Assembly: GCA_021030905.1 (NCBI GenBank)
Contig: JAGFMI010000003.1
Span: 496,001 to 560,000 of the forward strand
Direction: 5' to 3'
From: Pyrenula massariospora
Taxonomy: Eukaryota > Ascomycota > Eurotiomycetes > Pyrenulales > Pyrenulaceae
Length of the DNA: 64,000 bases
Of this stretch, positions 42,178 through 53,391 are shown piece after piece. The notes beneath the pieces are model-generated. The model was given only the letters and a program-made list of their open reading frames with translations, had not been told where the DNA came from and made no database searches. How positions within the stretch are numbered: the stretch's first letter is position 1; every line of letters starts with the position of its first letter. The position numbers were made by a program, and so were the translations under genes.

Positions 42178-44109
42178 ATGAGTGCGGAGTCCGGCTCCGT
42201 CGATGAGGTTGTTCCATCAAAACCTACGGACACGGAGGGCATTCTTCTGCGGAGCGATAAATATGAACCGTCTTCGACAGAGCCGAGCACAGTGGCCCAG
42301 CCAGAAATTTCGCCGGCCGAGGATGCCTCCCAAAATGCACCCGTGCCCAAAGTAAACATCGTAGAACCAACTCCTACCGAGTCAACGTTCTCGCAAGCAT
42401 TTTCATCAGAACCTCAAGAACCGACCGCGTCAGAATCTCAGTCAACCACGCCTTCAACAGATCCGGCACCAAAGGCATCGAACTCCAGTGACCCACCGAT
42501 TGAACCATCTGCTCCCACACCTCAACCGACTGAGCCTCAGCGCCAAACAACCGTTGTCGAGGAAAGCATTTCCACGCCGGATCAAATAAGCGATTCTACT
42601 TCTATCGAGAATAAGTTACCCGAAACCACCTTTGAAAATCCGCCTTCGATCGACACTGCACCAAGTGACACCGTCTCGCCAAATCCTACTCCCACTGACG
42701 CACCGCCAGCCGTTGCCCCTCTAACTAATGAAACTTCCACCAACGCCGCTTCGATCAGTCCTGCTCAGGCTGATACTCCTCTAACAAATGATGCAGCTGA
42801 TTCTACCTCTACAGATCCTGCACCTATCAAACCAGCACACAGCGATAGCGCTGTAATCACTCCAGATGTTGCTGAACCCATTCGTACCGAATCTGTTGTT
42901 ACTGAGGCTTCCCCCTCAAAACCAGCTACTACAGAGCCTGTCGCTCACGAATCTGATGTGACAAAGCCTGTCCCAAGTGATTCTGATGTCGTTGAGTCCA
43001 CGATTGCCAAATCCGATGCCCCTGAGCCAGTCCCGACAGAAAGTAAAAATCGGGAATCCGTTCCTATTGAGCCTACACCCGCCAAACCTCCGGGCAATGA
43101 AGATGAGCCCATTGAACCAGAGATCATCGACCAGACCCTGGTTGTCGATTCTCGCTCTGTGTCTGATGAATCAGACTACATAAACGACGCTGAACGCCAA
43201 AGCATCACCACTTCTCTCTCCAGTAAAATCACCGATTTCGAGTTCTCACACGGCCGGCGTTATCACGCCTTTGGCGAGGATGCTTACTGGCTCCCAAACG
43301 ACGCCACTGAAATCGAACGTCTAGATATCCAACATCACGTCTGGCGCCTCTCCCTCAACGGCGCTCTACACATCGCCCCTCTCATCCCAAGTACCCTTCG
43401 CAACGTCCTCGACATCGGCACAGGTACGGGCAGATGGGCCCTCGACTTCGCCGAAGCGCACCCGCACATCAACGTTCTCGGCACGGATCTCTCCCCCATC
43501 CAACCCCCCTACGTGCCCCGAAACTGCAGCTTCCTTATCGACAACGCGGAAAACGAATGGATCTTCGACGACAAGTTCGACTTCATCCACGGCCGCATGC
43601 TGATCATGGGCATCCACGACTGGCCGCGCTTCTTCCGCCAGTCGTGGGACAACCTCAACCCCGGCGGCTGGCTCGAGGTCAAAGAACCCCAGTTCCCGAT
43701 CATCTGCGTCGATAATTCCGCCACGGACAGCACTCCGCTGATGGCATTCTCGCTGAACGTCCGCGAGGCGGCGGCCAAGGCGGGGATTGATACCATGATC
43801 GTGCACCAGTTCAAAGATATGCTCGAGCAGCAGGGCTTTGTCAACATCCGTGTTGAGCCCGTCAAGTGGCCCGTCGGCCCGTGGCCGAGGGGCGAAGCCT
43901 TGAAAATGATCGGGCGGTGGATGGTACCGGATACCAAGGAGTTCGTGAAGCCGGCCGGGAACAAGCTGTTCACGACGCATCTTGGGTGGAGTCGGGAGCG
44001 GGTGGACGAGTTTATGGAGGAGGTATTGAGGGATATCGATGATCGGGGGACGCATTATCATTGGTTAATTTTTGCGATATGCGCGCAGAAGCCGGATAGC
44101 ACTGCATAG
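42178..44109 (+). CDS. LaeA-like SAM-dependent methyltransferase with long Pro/Thr/Glu/Ser-rich N-terminus
   Basis: Single exon, 643 aa. From about residue 345 a class I methyltransferase follows the LaeA-like plan: HGRRYHAFGEDAYWLPNDATEIERLDIQHH, SAM motif I VLDIGTGTGRWALDFAE (D412-G418), GTDLSPIQPPYVP, FDFIHGRMLIMGIHDW, and the NPGGWLEVKEPQFP post-motif. LaeA relatives act in the nucleus and modulate secondary metabolism and development; the substrate is usually unknown. The first 340 residues are unusual: low-complexity with repeated units of the type TEP, PTES, SDS, DxAPEPVPTES and no hydrophobic core. No signal peptide. The family normally has a shorter N-terminal region, so this extension is a local elaboration. 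Confidence 0.9.
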   Translation: MSAESGSVDEVVPSKPTDTEGILLRSDKYEPSSTEPSTVAQPEISPAEDASQNAPVPKVNIVEPTPTESTFSQAFSSEPQEPTASESQSTTPSTDPAPKASNSSDPPIEPSAPTPQPTEPQRQTTVVEESISTPDQISDSTSIENKLPETTFENPPSIDTAPSDTVSPNPTPTDAPPAVAPLTNETSTNAASISPAQADTPLTNDAADSTSTDPAPIKPAHSDSAVITPDVAEPIRTESVVTEASPSKPATTEPVAHESDVTKPVPSDSDVVESTIAKSDAPEPVPTESKNRESVPIEPTPAKPPGNEDEPIEPEIIDQTLVVDSRSVSDESDYINDAERQSITTSLSSKITDFEFSHGRRYHAFGEDAYWLPNDATEIERLDIQHHVWRLSLNGALHIAPLIPSTLRNVLDIGTGTGRWALDFAEAHPHINVLGTDLSPIQPPYVPRNCSFLIDNAENEWIFDDKFDFIHGRMLIMGIHDWPRFFRQSWDNLNPGGWLEVKEPQFPIICVDNSATDSTPLMAFSLNVREAAAKAGIDTMIVHQFKDMLEQQGFVNIRVEPVKWPVGPWPRGEALKMIGRWMVPDTKEFVKPAGNKLFTTHLGWSRERVDEFMEEVLRDIDDRGTHYHWLIFAICAQKPDSTA

Positions 44110-45967
44110 TACCTGCGTCGTTGAGGTATTGGTTGATGCGGGTGGCCCATGCATGACGAGGCTCGCATGCTGACGATCATGATTGGATAGAGTGAAGCGT
44201 GTCGATGACTGCTGCGACCTGTGCGGTTGAATACACTCGCTGATTTTGGACACCGATGAGCGAAGCATACAAATACATCCATCCAATTAGAACAAATCTA
44301 CATACACATATATATCCAAACAGATCTGTCATTTCTGCACGTAAAATGTACCTTTCTGAAATGCTCTACCAGCAGCCCTTCCTGAGCCTTTGCCTCCCTT
44401 CACACATCAATGCAAACATTACCCCCTCCAAAACATTCGCCAAAGCCATCCGGCCCCCATCCCACCACAATCACGATCGACTCCCTCCAACAACCCACCT
44501 GCCTTATTCGTCCACCCGAAAAATTTAGTTTCTTAATTTCTGGACAACTAGTAAATAATGATCTGTCGCTCGACAAACGTCTGTCATGTCCCAGATCCGG
44601 AACTTATCCATCCCATGTTACGATTTATCCTCTGTAAATTTGACCTCTTCATTCGACGCAATCGAGTCAACAGGGAGCGGGCTTTGTCAAGCGAAAGGCG
44701 GGAAGATTCTAGCCGTTATCTTCTACGGAGCTTGAGCGATCAAGGGACTGGTCTATAAGATTGCTTGTTGTTCACCATTACTTTAAAATCCAAGATGTTA
44801 GAGCATATCCATTTTCCCCGTCTGAGCTAATCAACAATCAATATCATCATTGTCTAATCTCACGCCGATACATTCTCCAGTCCTGTAATTCCTCTTCAGC
44901 CTTTGAGTCGTCTCCCGAAGCAAGCAAATTATGTATGCTGCTTCGAAAGGAAAAGTAATTATCGGTAACCAAGTCCACAACTTCCGAGCTCCCCTGCCCT
45001 CATCCCAAATGACAAGTCCTTTCATTTCAAACCCATCAGCAGCGGCGTCTCGACTCCAAGTTTCCGACTCGCCCTTCCACACAACACTTCTTCCGCTCCG
45101 CCATGATCTAAACCCAACTTGATAGACTTTCCGCAATTTCATGCCCAGTGCTTTGGAATCCGGATTGAAAGCATCCTCTGGACCATTCCCTGAATTTTAG
45201 GCAGTCGTGGCCTTGTCAACCCAATTCTAATACGCCGACCACTGAATTCTTATGTTGTTTATTCTCAGGCTTGCTCGTAAAACTCGGCTGGAACAAGGTG
45301 CGCGAAAGGATCAACATGGCCATAAGAGTTAGCAGCTATGTCAGCATTTGAGAGATCGGGTCTCAAATGTGTGCCGCTGACGACAAGGTCGTTGATACTA
45401 GAATCCTGTTTGGAGACGATGCCATGTCCGCTGGCACGTTTGATGTCTCCGTCGTCGACGCGGTTGTCCGATTTGCCTTCCACACCGCGGCGCATCCCAC
45501 AATGTCCCCAATGCTCCCAAAAGTCCCAAAGTTGAGAGCGTCCACGCAAAATCCAGCGACGTCGTACATACGCATCCACCCTTTCGTTCATCTGCCACGC
45601 AGTACGATGGCAGGCCATCAAATCCCCAACTCCCAGCCAAATTGGCTGCCAAAACTAAGCCGAAACCTTTCAACGAGGGCAGGGTACGCACGCACATCAT
45701 CAAAAACAGCACGGCGGAGCGCACACAATCGCACCCTCAGAGAAAAGGGAGCCGCGTCGATCTGGATGCTGACGGAGAGCCTCGTTGAGATCTGGACTCC
45801 GCACTGCGCGGGCCTGTCTTCCGCGATCTCTTGCAGTGCCCCGTTAAGGAGTCTGGTTGGGTCTTCCGGCCACGTGTCGAGCGTAGCGTGATTAGTTTGG
45901 CCATCTATGGCTTGTGAACGGTCGTGAGGGTCCCCTTTTTCCTTGGTCCAGTCGTTGACTTGCGCCG
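44110..45967. other. 1.86 kb without a secure gene; possible coding remnant on minus strand
   Basis: On the minus strand, about 45190 to 44831 reads EDAFNPDSKALGMKLRKVY and continues protein-like (GFEMKGLVIWDEG, LWTWLPIITFPF) to a stop. I could not find a splice-consistent upstream part. Further frames at 45265-45890 on both strands have no motif. It may be the end of an unrecognised gene or a relic. Confidence 0.4.
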
Positions 45968-47761
45968 TTATGAAGACCGAAGGAAAGTACCCGGTTTTTT
46001 TGATGCGACAAAGGTTGTCGATGGTAGCTTGCCGCTTCCACGGCTGGAAGGAGCGGGCGGTCCTTGCTGCGGTGTTTGTCGCATGTGGCTTGGCCCACCA
46101 GCGGTTTTGGAGAGATTTGTGTTCGTGGTGAGATGGAAATTGAATCTCGGAAAGTGTACTGGTTGAGGGCGGAATTGGTCTGGCGTTGTCCAGGTGTGAA
46201 GCGTTGGATTCTCGAGGAGAAAGGCAGGAACCTGGGATAAATGCTGGTATACAAATTCGTGTCTGCTACCAGCGTCGGCAACCTCTGGTACGTCGCTCAT
46301 ATCCGTGTCGTCTGCTTCGACTGCTGGAGCGGCATTCGGGTCCGACTCCATTGGCTGGACAGTGTTGGGGTCATCAATGTTCACATCTCCTGCTCTGATG
46401 TTCTCCCTTGAATCGCTGGATTGAGGTGCTTGGTCGACGTCCATCTGAACGTCATTTTGTGGATGGGACTGGACTTGGGAAACGTTCTCCATTGGAGAAG
46501 GACGCGGTGTGGGTGACCATGGTCGACTCCTGTAGGACTGGTAGCAATCTTCGTCATCCTCGTCATCCTCGTCAGAACCATAGCCAGAGTCCTCCCTCTC
46601 GGCTGCGATTTCTTGGAGCACATCTGGCTCCATGTCGTCAGGATGCAAGTCAGGAGACTTGCAAGTACTGGCATTGAGGAGAGCATCTAACATCTCTGGT
46701 GTTTTCATGTTGAAACATTCTTCACCAAATGATGCAGAGCGCGCCGTCTTAGAGGAGCCTGGAGATGGTTTGGAAGAGACTGTGACTCTTCGAGGGCTCT
46801 TTTCCGGGGCTGAAGATTCGCCCGGCGTCTTTAGGCCACTAGAAGACTCGCTTTCAGGCAACGGCGCAGCATTGTTTTGTGGGGTAGAAGTGGCGGGTCT
46901 TGAAGCATTGGAGGATGGAGAGATATAATTAGAAGAAGAAGAGGTAGGTGTGGCTTGTTGTGGTCGTTGGCTTCGAGCTGCTGGTGAAAGGGATGGGGTA
47001 GTTGGAAAAATCCCACTGGTGGAAGTAGCTGCTTCAGACTCAATTTCTTCAGGTTCCGTGTTGTTAGGACGAGGCTCAGCGCCATATTTGATAGACTGAA
47101 CAGATGTTAGAGCTGATGATGAATAATTAGATGCGAGCGGTACTCGACATACGTCTGTTGTCTTAAATACAGGAATCGGGTTGGAAGATGCAGTAGTCAC
47201 TGGCGGAACGACCGAGGCGAGTGGAGTATGAGATGTTGTTGCTTGAGCGAGTTAGTCTTCATCAATACTATTCGCGGAAATGTTGCTCAGCCATGCTGCG
47301 ACTTGCTCACCAAGTGTGGTCTTTCCAGAAGCAGTAGTGGACACATGGTTTACATTGGTGGTTGATAGTTCGGCATTGCCATTGACGGAAGGACTATCAC
47401 CTTCTTTGGCAGAGGTTTCATTCATCGCGCTCGCTGAAGCGCGATGAGGCGCCTGATCGGCACCAGCGACAGATACAGAGGGATTTCTAGATACTTGGTG
47501 TTCTTGATTGGAGGCCAGCAAGAAGCTCAAGATTTTGTTGATCGCTTGGAAGTTCTCTTCGTAAAGCTTCAACTCATCTGCGACCATGCGGACTTGGATA
47601 GAGAAAGTACCATGCTCTTGAATAGCCTGATTGTAAAGCTGTGATAACTCCGTCAGCTTGGACGATATTTGTGTTCGTAAAGCAGCTAGGTAATCATGGC
47701 TAGGTCTGGTGTTCTCAGGACTTAGAAGAGTCTGCAAGTCTGCACTGAAGTGGCTCGACAT
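45968..47761 (-). CDS. Large disordered protein with N-terminal coiled helix, unknown function
   Basis: Exons 47311-47761, 47153-47241 and 45968-47095 join in frame to 555 aa. Intron 1 (GTGAGC...CTCAAG, with GACTAAC branch site) removes an in-frame TAA at 47252-47254. A second solution (GTATTG...CGCCAG) also removes it, so the exact junction is open. Intron 2 is GTATGT...TTCAG with CTAAC. The first 100 residues are helical (MSSHFSADLQTLLSPENTRP, then TELSQLYNQAIQEHGTFSIQVRMVADELKLYEENFQAINKIL), like a small coiled-coil subunit. The rest is Ser/Pro-rich with a conserved-looking block GEECFNMKTPEMLDALLNAS, an acidic DDEDDEDD run and SPTPRPSP sites. It resembles cell-cycle or kinetochore-type linkers in composition only. 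I do not recognise the family. Confidence 0.65.
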
Positions 47762-49783
47762 CCTCGCTGGATTGAACTTAATGCTCTCTAGCTTGTGATG
47801 ACAGAATGGTAGTGGAAAACAGGGCCGCAATGCGACAGGTAAAATTGAATTCAAGTGGTAGTGTTATGAAGGAGCAGAGGATGGTGACACTGATATTGAT
47901 CCAGTGTCTAAAGTGCTGAAAGCCCTATTAGAGACTGGTAAATTTGGTGTTTGAGGCTGGGTGTGGTAGACTTGGATTTTGTGAGAAAGAGAGGTATTTA
48001 TACAGTCGAAGGTGGGCTAAATATTGAGGGGCCTGGAGCGCGAAAGTGAAAATATCTGTGCAGGCAGCTTCGGGGGTGAAAGTGCGCTTGCTCGCATTAA
48101 AGTAATGACAATCTCGCCGCGATAGATCACCAGTGGTGAGTAAAGGTGAAAGTGGTGATGCGGAGTACTGACTCCTGGAAACGTTCTCAGTTGTACCCCC
48201 ATAGTTTGTAAAAGGTTAAGCTCATGAAAAGGCAGCTTGATAATCGATGACAAGGCTTGCAGGCGGATCAAGACCCGGATTTGAAGCTCAACACTGCTTC
48301 CGGGCTGAGATCTAGCGTATCTTAATGCTCAGGTCGTGTGGCAATATATCATTGGCGCTATTCCGCGTAGTTTTTGACCACAAATCGACATCGCCATTCA
48401 TGAAAGCAGTATGGAAAAGAGAGGATAGAAACTGCCAAGAAGCGAGTATCTTTAACCGCGCCGAATGTTTAAAACTTTCTCGGACTGAAGATATTAATCT
48501 TAGGAAACCACAGCCAAAGCATGAATTGACAAAACATCACGGAGGCCGAGGAGGGGATCCTGAGCATTGATGATTCCATTTTGCTATCGGCATGCTACGT
48601 GGCAAGAGAGACGGACAAAGGAAGAGTAGAAACACCTTTACCTAAACCTCTGATCAAGAAGTTAAATCTGTTGAAGAATCTAGACTATCAAAGACACTCG
48701 AAAAAAAAAATACTCAATAATGAAGAAGGGCTGCTTGTCGACAGAAAAATGAGGTATAGATTAAGCAGCAAAATGACTAGCAGTATATTCAACACGAATA
48801 TCTTGACACAACTTTGGAACGGGAAAGCGCAGACTGAAAGAGATCTCGGCAAGAGAAATGACCCTCCAGCTTACTAGATCAAAGAGAAAACCAACCTTGC
48901 TTCCTCAAACCAGCTCGCCACGCTCCGCCATTGTTCAAATAGTGCTACTTGTGGGATATGCCACACTAGCTACGCCATGCTGTTTGAGGGGACATGTTGA
49001 AGTTTACTTTCTCTGCCTATTGTGAAGAGTCCTAGAGATTGAATGTGACCAACAGGTATACCAAAGATCAAATTGATCATGGTGATGAGCGGGGTTTCGT
49101 GAGATGCAGAGGCGTAGGAGTGACATGATTATTGATTCTAGCAGGAGTTGTTAGGCAGGCACATACCTATATTAGGTAGACACGGTGAATGCACATACAC
49201 CTACTACATCTTTTCTTCATCTCTAAATAGTTTTCAAATTAATCAATTATCTAAAATTCATTATAAAATTAATAATAACATAACAATTACTATTTCCATA
49301 GCCTTTTTAATTATACAATATCGATCTATAACCTTTATATTTAATGATTCATTTTAATTAAATTATTATACTTGAAACCGGATTAAATGTCTTTAAATTG
49401 AATATTTATTTGAATATAATTCAATAACTATTTAATTGTTAAAAATTATTAACTTTGCTAATTAGCTTCACGCGTATATAATATTTTTTTATTCTGTATA
49501 TACACCGCGTTACCTTATACGCGCTGAATGTTCTCTGCAAGTAAAATTGCGCGGCGTTGGTTGCGGTTTTATTGACGTAGTGGCCTGCACTAATCCGTAA
49601 TAGAACTTCCAAATGTGACGGCAAGCGACAGAGCTTGGGAAGGTACCAAGAACAATTGAAACTGGGGTCTCCCCGGTCTGATATGTACTGTACAACAGTA
49701 GTAGACTCATCGCCCTTAATTCGTCATCAATCTAACGAGCTCCACATCCTTGCAACTGCTGCCTTGCCTTTCGACCATAAGCG
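47762..49783. other. Intergenic, with AT-rich stretch
   Basis: Two kb without a recognised gene. Contains the AT-rich tract at about 49225-49500. Frames on the + strand at 48325-48877 have no motif. Confidence 0.5.
49225..49500. other. A/T-rich tract
   Basis: About 275 bp that is visibly much richer in A and T than its flanks, on both strands and without a simple repeat unit. Could be a decayed, RIP-affected repeat. Confidence 0.5.
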
Positions 49784-50800
49784 ATGCTCTCGAAGCAGAG
49801 GTCCTCATTGTTCAACGCTTCAATCATGGCTTCGAAACCGAACGATAACCCGTGGGAAACTACTGACCAAGTTGAATTGGTCTCGATTGGGACTCACTCG
49901 CTCCATGTCTCCACCTCCGGACCTCCGCGTGGTCATGCTGATCCAGTGTGCATCTACGTCAGTGGCAGCGGCTCTCCTTGCGCACAATCCCCGATTCTTC
50001 AAGCCAAGCTGAGTGAATTCAGCCGCGTGTACTTTTACGATCGAGCGGGCTATGACCGCAGCGAGTTGCCCCCACTGAGCGGGGACACCAAGATCCTCGC
50101 CACCGACACAGCGCACGAGCTGCATACGCTGATGACGAAGCTGAACGTAGCGCCGCCGTACATTCTCGTTGCTCACAGCTATGGGGGATGGATTGTAAGG
50201 GAGTACTTACATCACTATCCTGACGACGTTGCTGGCATGGTTACAATCGATTGCAGCACCGAGGCTTTTATGGCCGTGACCATGACGAAGCTTCAAAACG
50301 TGCTTGGCGGGCTTTGCAAGGACGTGGACTTTGACGAGATATCGCCGAGAAGAAAGGAAAGTGGTCTGACGGACGAGCAGTATCGGTACTTCAAGGAGGC
50401 AGAGAAGCGAACGGAAGAAGCTGGAGAAAAGTACGAAGATCCGCGTACCAGCATGTTGAACCTGATGAAAAAACATCAGCTCGACTACGGCGTGGCACCT
50501 ATGGGCGACAAACCACTTCATGTTTTCCGATGCAACCTTGCAAACGACATAAGGCTGAGGGTTGAAGAGGCGAAGAGGAAAGGGAGTGGCACTGAGGGGC
50601 AATATAAGGAAGCAGAAGAACTCTTGGCGGAGGTGAGTCTTCTGCATGATCAACTTCTGTCACTTCATGCTCGACTCTCGCGGAATGCTCGTTATGAGTA
50701 TATTGAAGAGACCGGTCATGACATGCCTAGCACACGACCACTGATCATTGCTGATCGAGTGCGGGCCATGTTTGAGACTCTGAAAGGACAGGGACGATAG
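49784..50800 (+). CDS. Alpha/beta hydrolase
   Basis: Single exon, 338 aa (ATG 49784; an in-frame ATG at 49826, MASKPNDNPWETT, may be the real start). Alpha/beta hydrolase fold: strand VCIYVSGSGSP, oxyanion region, then VYFYDRAGYDRSELPP, the nucleophile elbow AHS132YGGWIVREYLHHYPDDVAGMVTIDCS, and the catalytic His312 in EETGHDMPSTRP. The cap region is charged and helical. The AHSYGG elbow and the RAGYDRS strand are those of the AB-hydrolase-1 family (esterase, epoxide-hydrolase-like). The substrate is not readable. No signal peptide, so cytosolic. No clear neighbouring pathway. Confidence 0.85.
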   Translation: MLSKQRSSLFNASIMASKPNDNPWETTDQVELVSIGTHSLHVSTSGPPRGHADPVCIYVSGSGSPCAQSPILQAKLSEFSRVYFYDRAGYDRSELPPLSGDTKILATDTAHELHTLMTKLNVAPPYILVAHSYGGWIVREYLHHYPDDVAGMVTIDCSTEAFMAVTMTKLQNVLGGLCKDVDFDEISPRRKESGLTDEQYRYFKEAEKRTEEAGEKYEDPRTSMLNLMKKHQLDYGVAPMGDKPLHVFRCNLANDIRLRVEEAKRKGSGTEGQYKEAEELLAEVSLLHDQLLSLHARLSRNARYEYIEETGHDMPSTRPLIIADRVRAMFETLKGQGR

Positions 50801-52243
50801 ATGATCTACAATGCTATCGATTCCAAATGTACATAGAGCTAGTCTACATTGACTGTCTCAATTCAGTCGTTGTTTCCTCAATATGGTCCTTATGAACATA
50901 CTCTACACTTCTGCAAAGGATGTTTACGGAAGGATGGTGACCAGAATCATTCTTGAGGGACTTTATGTTACTCAATCGCATCGTTTGTTCGGCACCATCC
51001 TCCTCTTTACGGCAGACGTTGGTGCCACCCACCATATTCCGCATATGCGGGATCTTATCGTGGGATATGCTAACGGCACTTGCGCTGTTCCTCAGCTACA
51101 CCGTTCTTTCGGCTGAATTGGGGGATGGTGGCTTTGCTGGTATTCCGACGTGCAGAGGAAGTGGTGGTGAAAGAGTCGACAATTCTCTTCGCCCGAGCCT
51201 TTTCATGCTTTCTCTGACGTGGAAGAGGGGGTTGTGCCTCAAAGATGACTACACCTGGGGTCCATTTCCTTCAACCCCTTCGGCGGTATCCAAATCGCCT
51301 GTGATGCTCGTCAACTAATTCCCAACTGTCTTTAAGATGCCCGATATTGTCGCAAGGATGGCATCCGCGTGCATTCTAGTATCTTGACATCTATTTCTGC
51401 TCAAAATGTCTCCAAATTCGGTCTGTCTTTCATTTCACATAGAACTCGCTTGACGGCGTGTACTTCTCGGGTAAAATCTACGAACCTTCGCGCTACCCTA
51501 CGAAATTACTAATTAGCTTTTGGCTCTAATGTATTCCTAACACCAAGAGATCCTGTATTATCTTGATTTCTTCTGTCGTGCAGCCCGACCCTTGATTCTC
51601 GTATAGCTGCAGTGCACGGTTGTCGGTTTACATGTTCCCGCCATCTTGACTTCATCCGAATTCAATTGCCTTTCGGATAATTCATCCTTGTTTCCATTAT
51701 TCTGTGTAGTATTCAAACCTCATGGCCGTGTCAGCGTTGTAATTTCGGGTCCCATAGCGCAAGCGGCTTAAAACACGCCAGGACGTCCCTATTGGTGTGG
51801 TTCCTGAAGCAAAACGTGTTACAGGCATACAACGCCAACGAAGGATCTCCACCTATCGCTTTGCGAGAAGAATTTGCAAGATCCATGACAGAAAATGCTT
51901 GTTTGATTCAAGCTTCTTCCCCCAGCGCCGGATCTGCATCTCCAGAGCGGGAGGACCCCAGATCCGTCCAGCAACTGCATTATTGATGCGGCGGAAACAT
52001 CTGCACGGGCAGGTTTGCTTCTGCTAAGTGTTTGCTATGACCGTTTCATCGATCTCTTGTTGTTTCCACATTTGTCATGCGATATTGGGCTCTTCTTTCT
52101 TGTTGCATATATATATATCTTTACTCATAGCTTCCTCTATTCACGCCTGCCTATCTCTAATTTAGGGCTTATTTCTCCTAGTTTCTGGTACTAGCTGTGC
52201 TGTGTATATAACAACCTCAGAATCATCTCGATCACAGCTCAAA
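50801..52243. other. Intergenic, nothing recognised
   Basis: A TATA-like run (atatatatatatct) at about 52110-52122 lies some 120 bp before the CFEM-like gene. Otherwise only short frames. Confidence 0.5.
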
Positions 52244-52866
52244 ATGCATCTCAAACCCCTCACAATCCTAGCTATTGCCTCCTCCGCCTCCGCCGCCAAA
52301 CTCTTCAACTCCAACATCCCAGAAGCCTGCGCAGCAATCTGCCAGCCCATGAGCGACCTCACAAGCCAATGCGACGCCGGATCCTCCACCCCAAAAGCAA
52401 ACTGCATCTGCACCAACGAGTCCTTCGACGTCTCCACCATCGGCGGACTGTGCGATAGCTGCCTCATGCAGAACAAGGCCGAGAACGAAGGTACACATCA
52501 AAATTCCCCCTCCCCCCAACCAACCCAAGACGTCCTTAATACTAACACCCGGTCCAAGAACTCATGTCCCTCTCCTCAACCTGCACCTTCGAATCCGCCT
52601 CCTACAACCCCTCCGCCACCCTCCTCCTGCAGGGCCTCACCGTCGCCGACGTCGACCCCTCCGCCACTGGACCCTTCTCCGCCGGCGCCACCGCCATGTC
52701 TGGCATGTCGTCGATGACGATGGGCTCGTCGATGACGATGACGGGGAGCGCGGCGACGGCGAGCATGACGGGCGTGGATATGAATGCTGCGCCGAGGAGG
52801 GGCGGCGGGTTGAAGGGGGTGGGGTTGGTGTATTTGGGGTTGCTGTGGAGTTTGTTTGGGGTCTAA
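52244..52866 (+). CDS. CFEM-like Cys-rich GPI-anchored surface protein
   Basis: Exons 52244-52490 and 52559-52866 (intron GTACAC...TCCAAG, 68 nt) join in frame to 184 aa. Signal peptide MHLKPLTILAIASSASA. The Cys-rich part reads PEACAAICQPMSDLTSQC, NCIC, GLCDSC, with an eighth Cys after the splice (SSTCTFE). The layout recalls CFEM domains of fungal cell-wall proteins, which bind heme or act in adhesion, but spacing is loose, so the assignment is partial. A Ser/Thr/Met/Gly-rich stalk follows and the protein ends with a hydrophobic tail (GVGLVYLGLLWSLFGV), the GPI-attachment signal. Likely a wall or membrane surface protein. Confidence 0.75.
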
Positions 52867-53391
52867 AGGGGTTTATGGGGAATATGGGTTAAGAGTGTTG
52901 TTAAAGAAGCTAAAATCGATTTTATCAAGCATAGAATTTGTTTTTACAATCTTTGACCTCAAGACTCCTTTTTCTGTATCCGGTGCCGTTCGCCCTGCTT
53001 GCTTGCAAGACTTTTAGATAGTGCACTCTTGGCTTTCCGCCTAACAAATAAATTACCCCTAGCACACAATGTTGTCGCGCTAGACTAAAAGGCTTAGGGA
53101 TAATTCGTCTAGTATTGGCAAGGTTGCTGCTGGATCTAAAGCTATGCGACATGTAATTAATTTTTATTGATTATGGTTTTTCTTCTAAAGACTTCCGTTA
53201 AGATATCCACTTTAGTGTATCGTTAACATCCGTCCATTTAATACTTCATAATATTCAGAAGGCTCCCCAATATCGAATAGCATACTTTCTTTAGGGTCAT
53301 TTTTCCCATCCTTTCGGATGATCACATGATGTTTGCGTTGAGCGGTGCGGCAAGTGAACCTTCAACACCCAGCTCAAAATGCCTCACAATC
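52867..53391. other. Convergent 3' flanks, nothing recognised
   Basis: Lies between two converging genes. Short frames only. Confidence 0.5.

Noticed and set aside
45367-45891. 174-codon frame on the + strand
   Set aside because: No recognisable domain; equally long frames exist on the other strand, so I left the region open.
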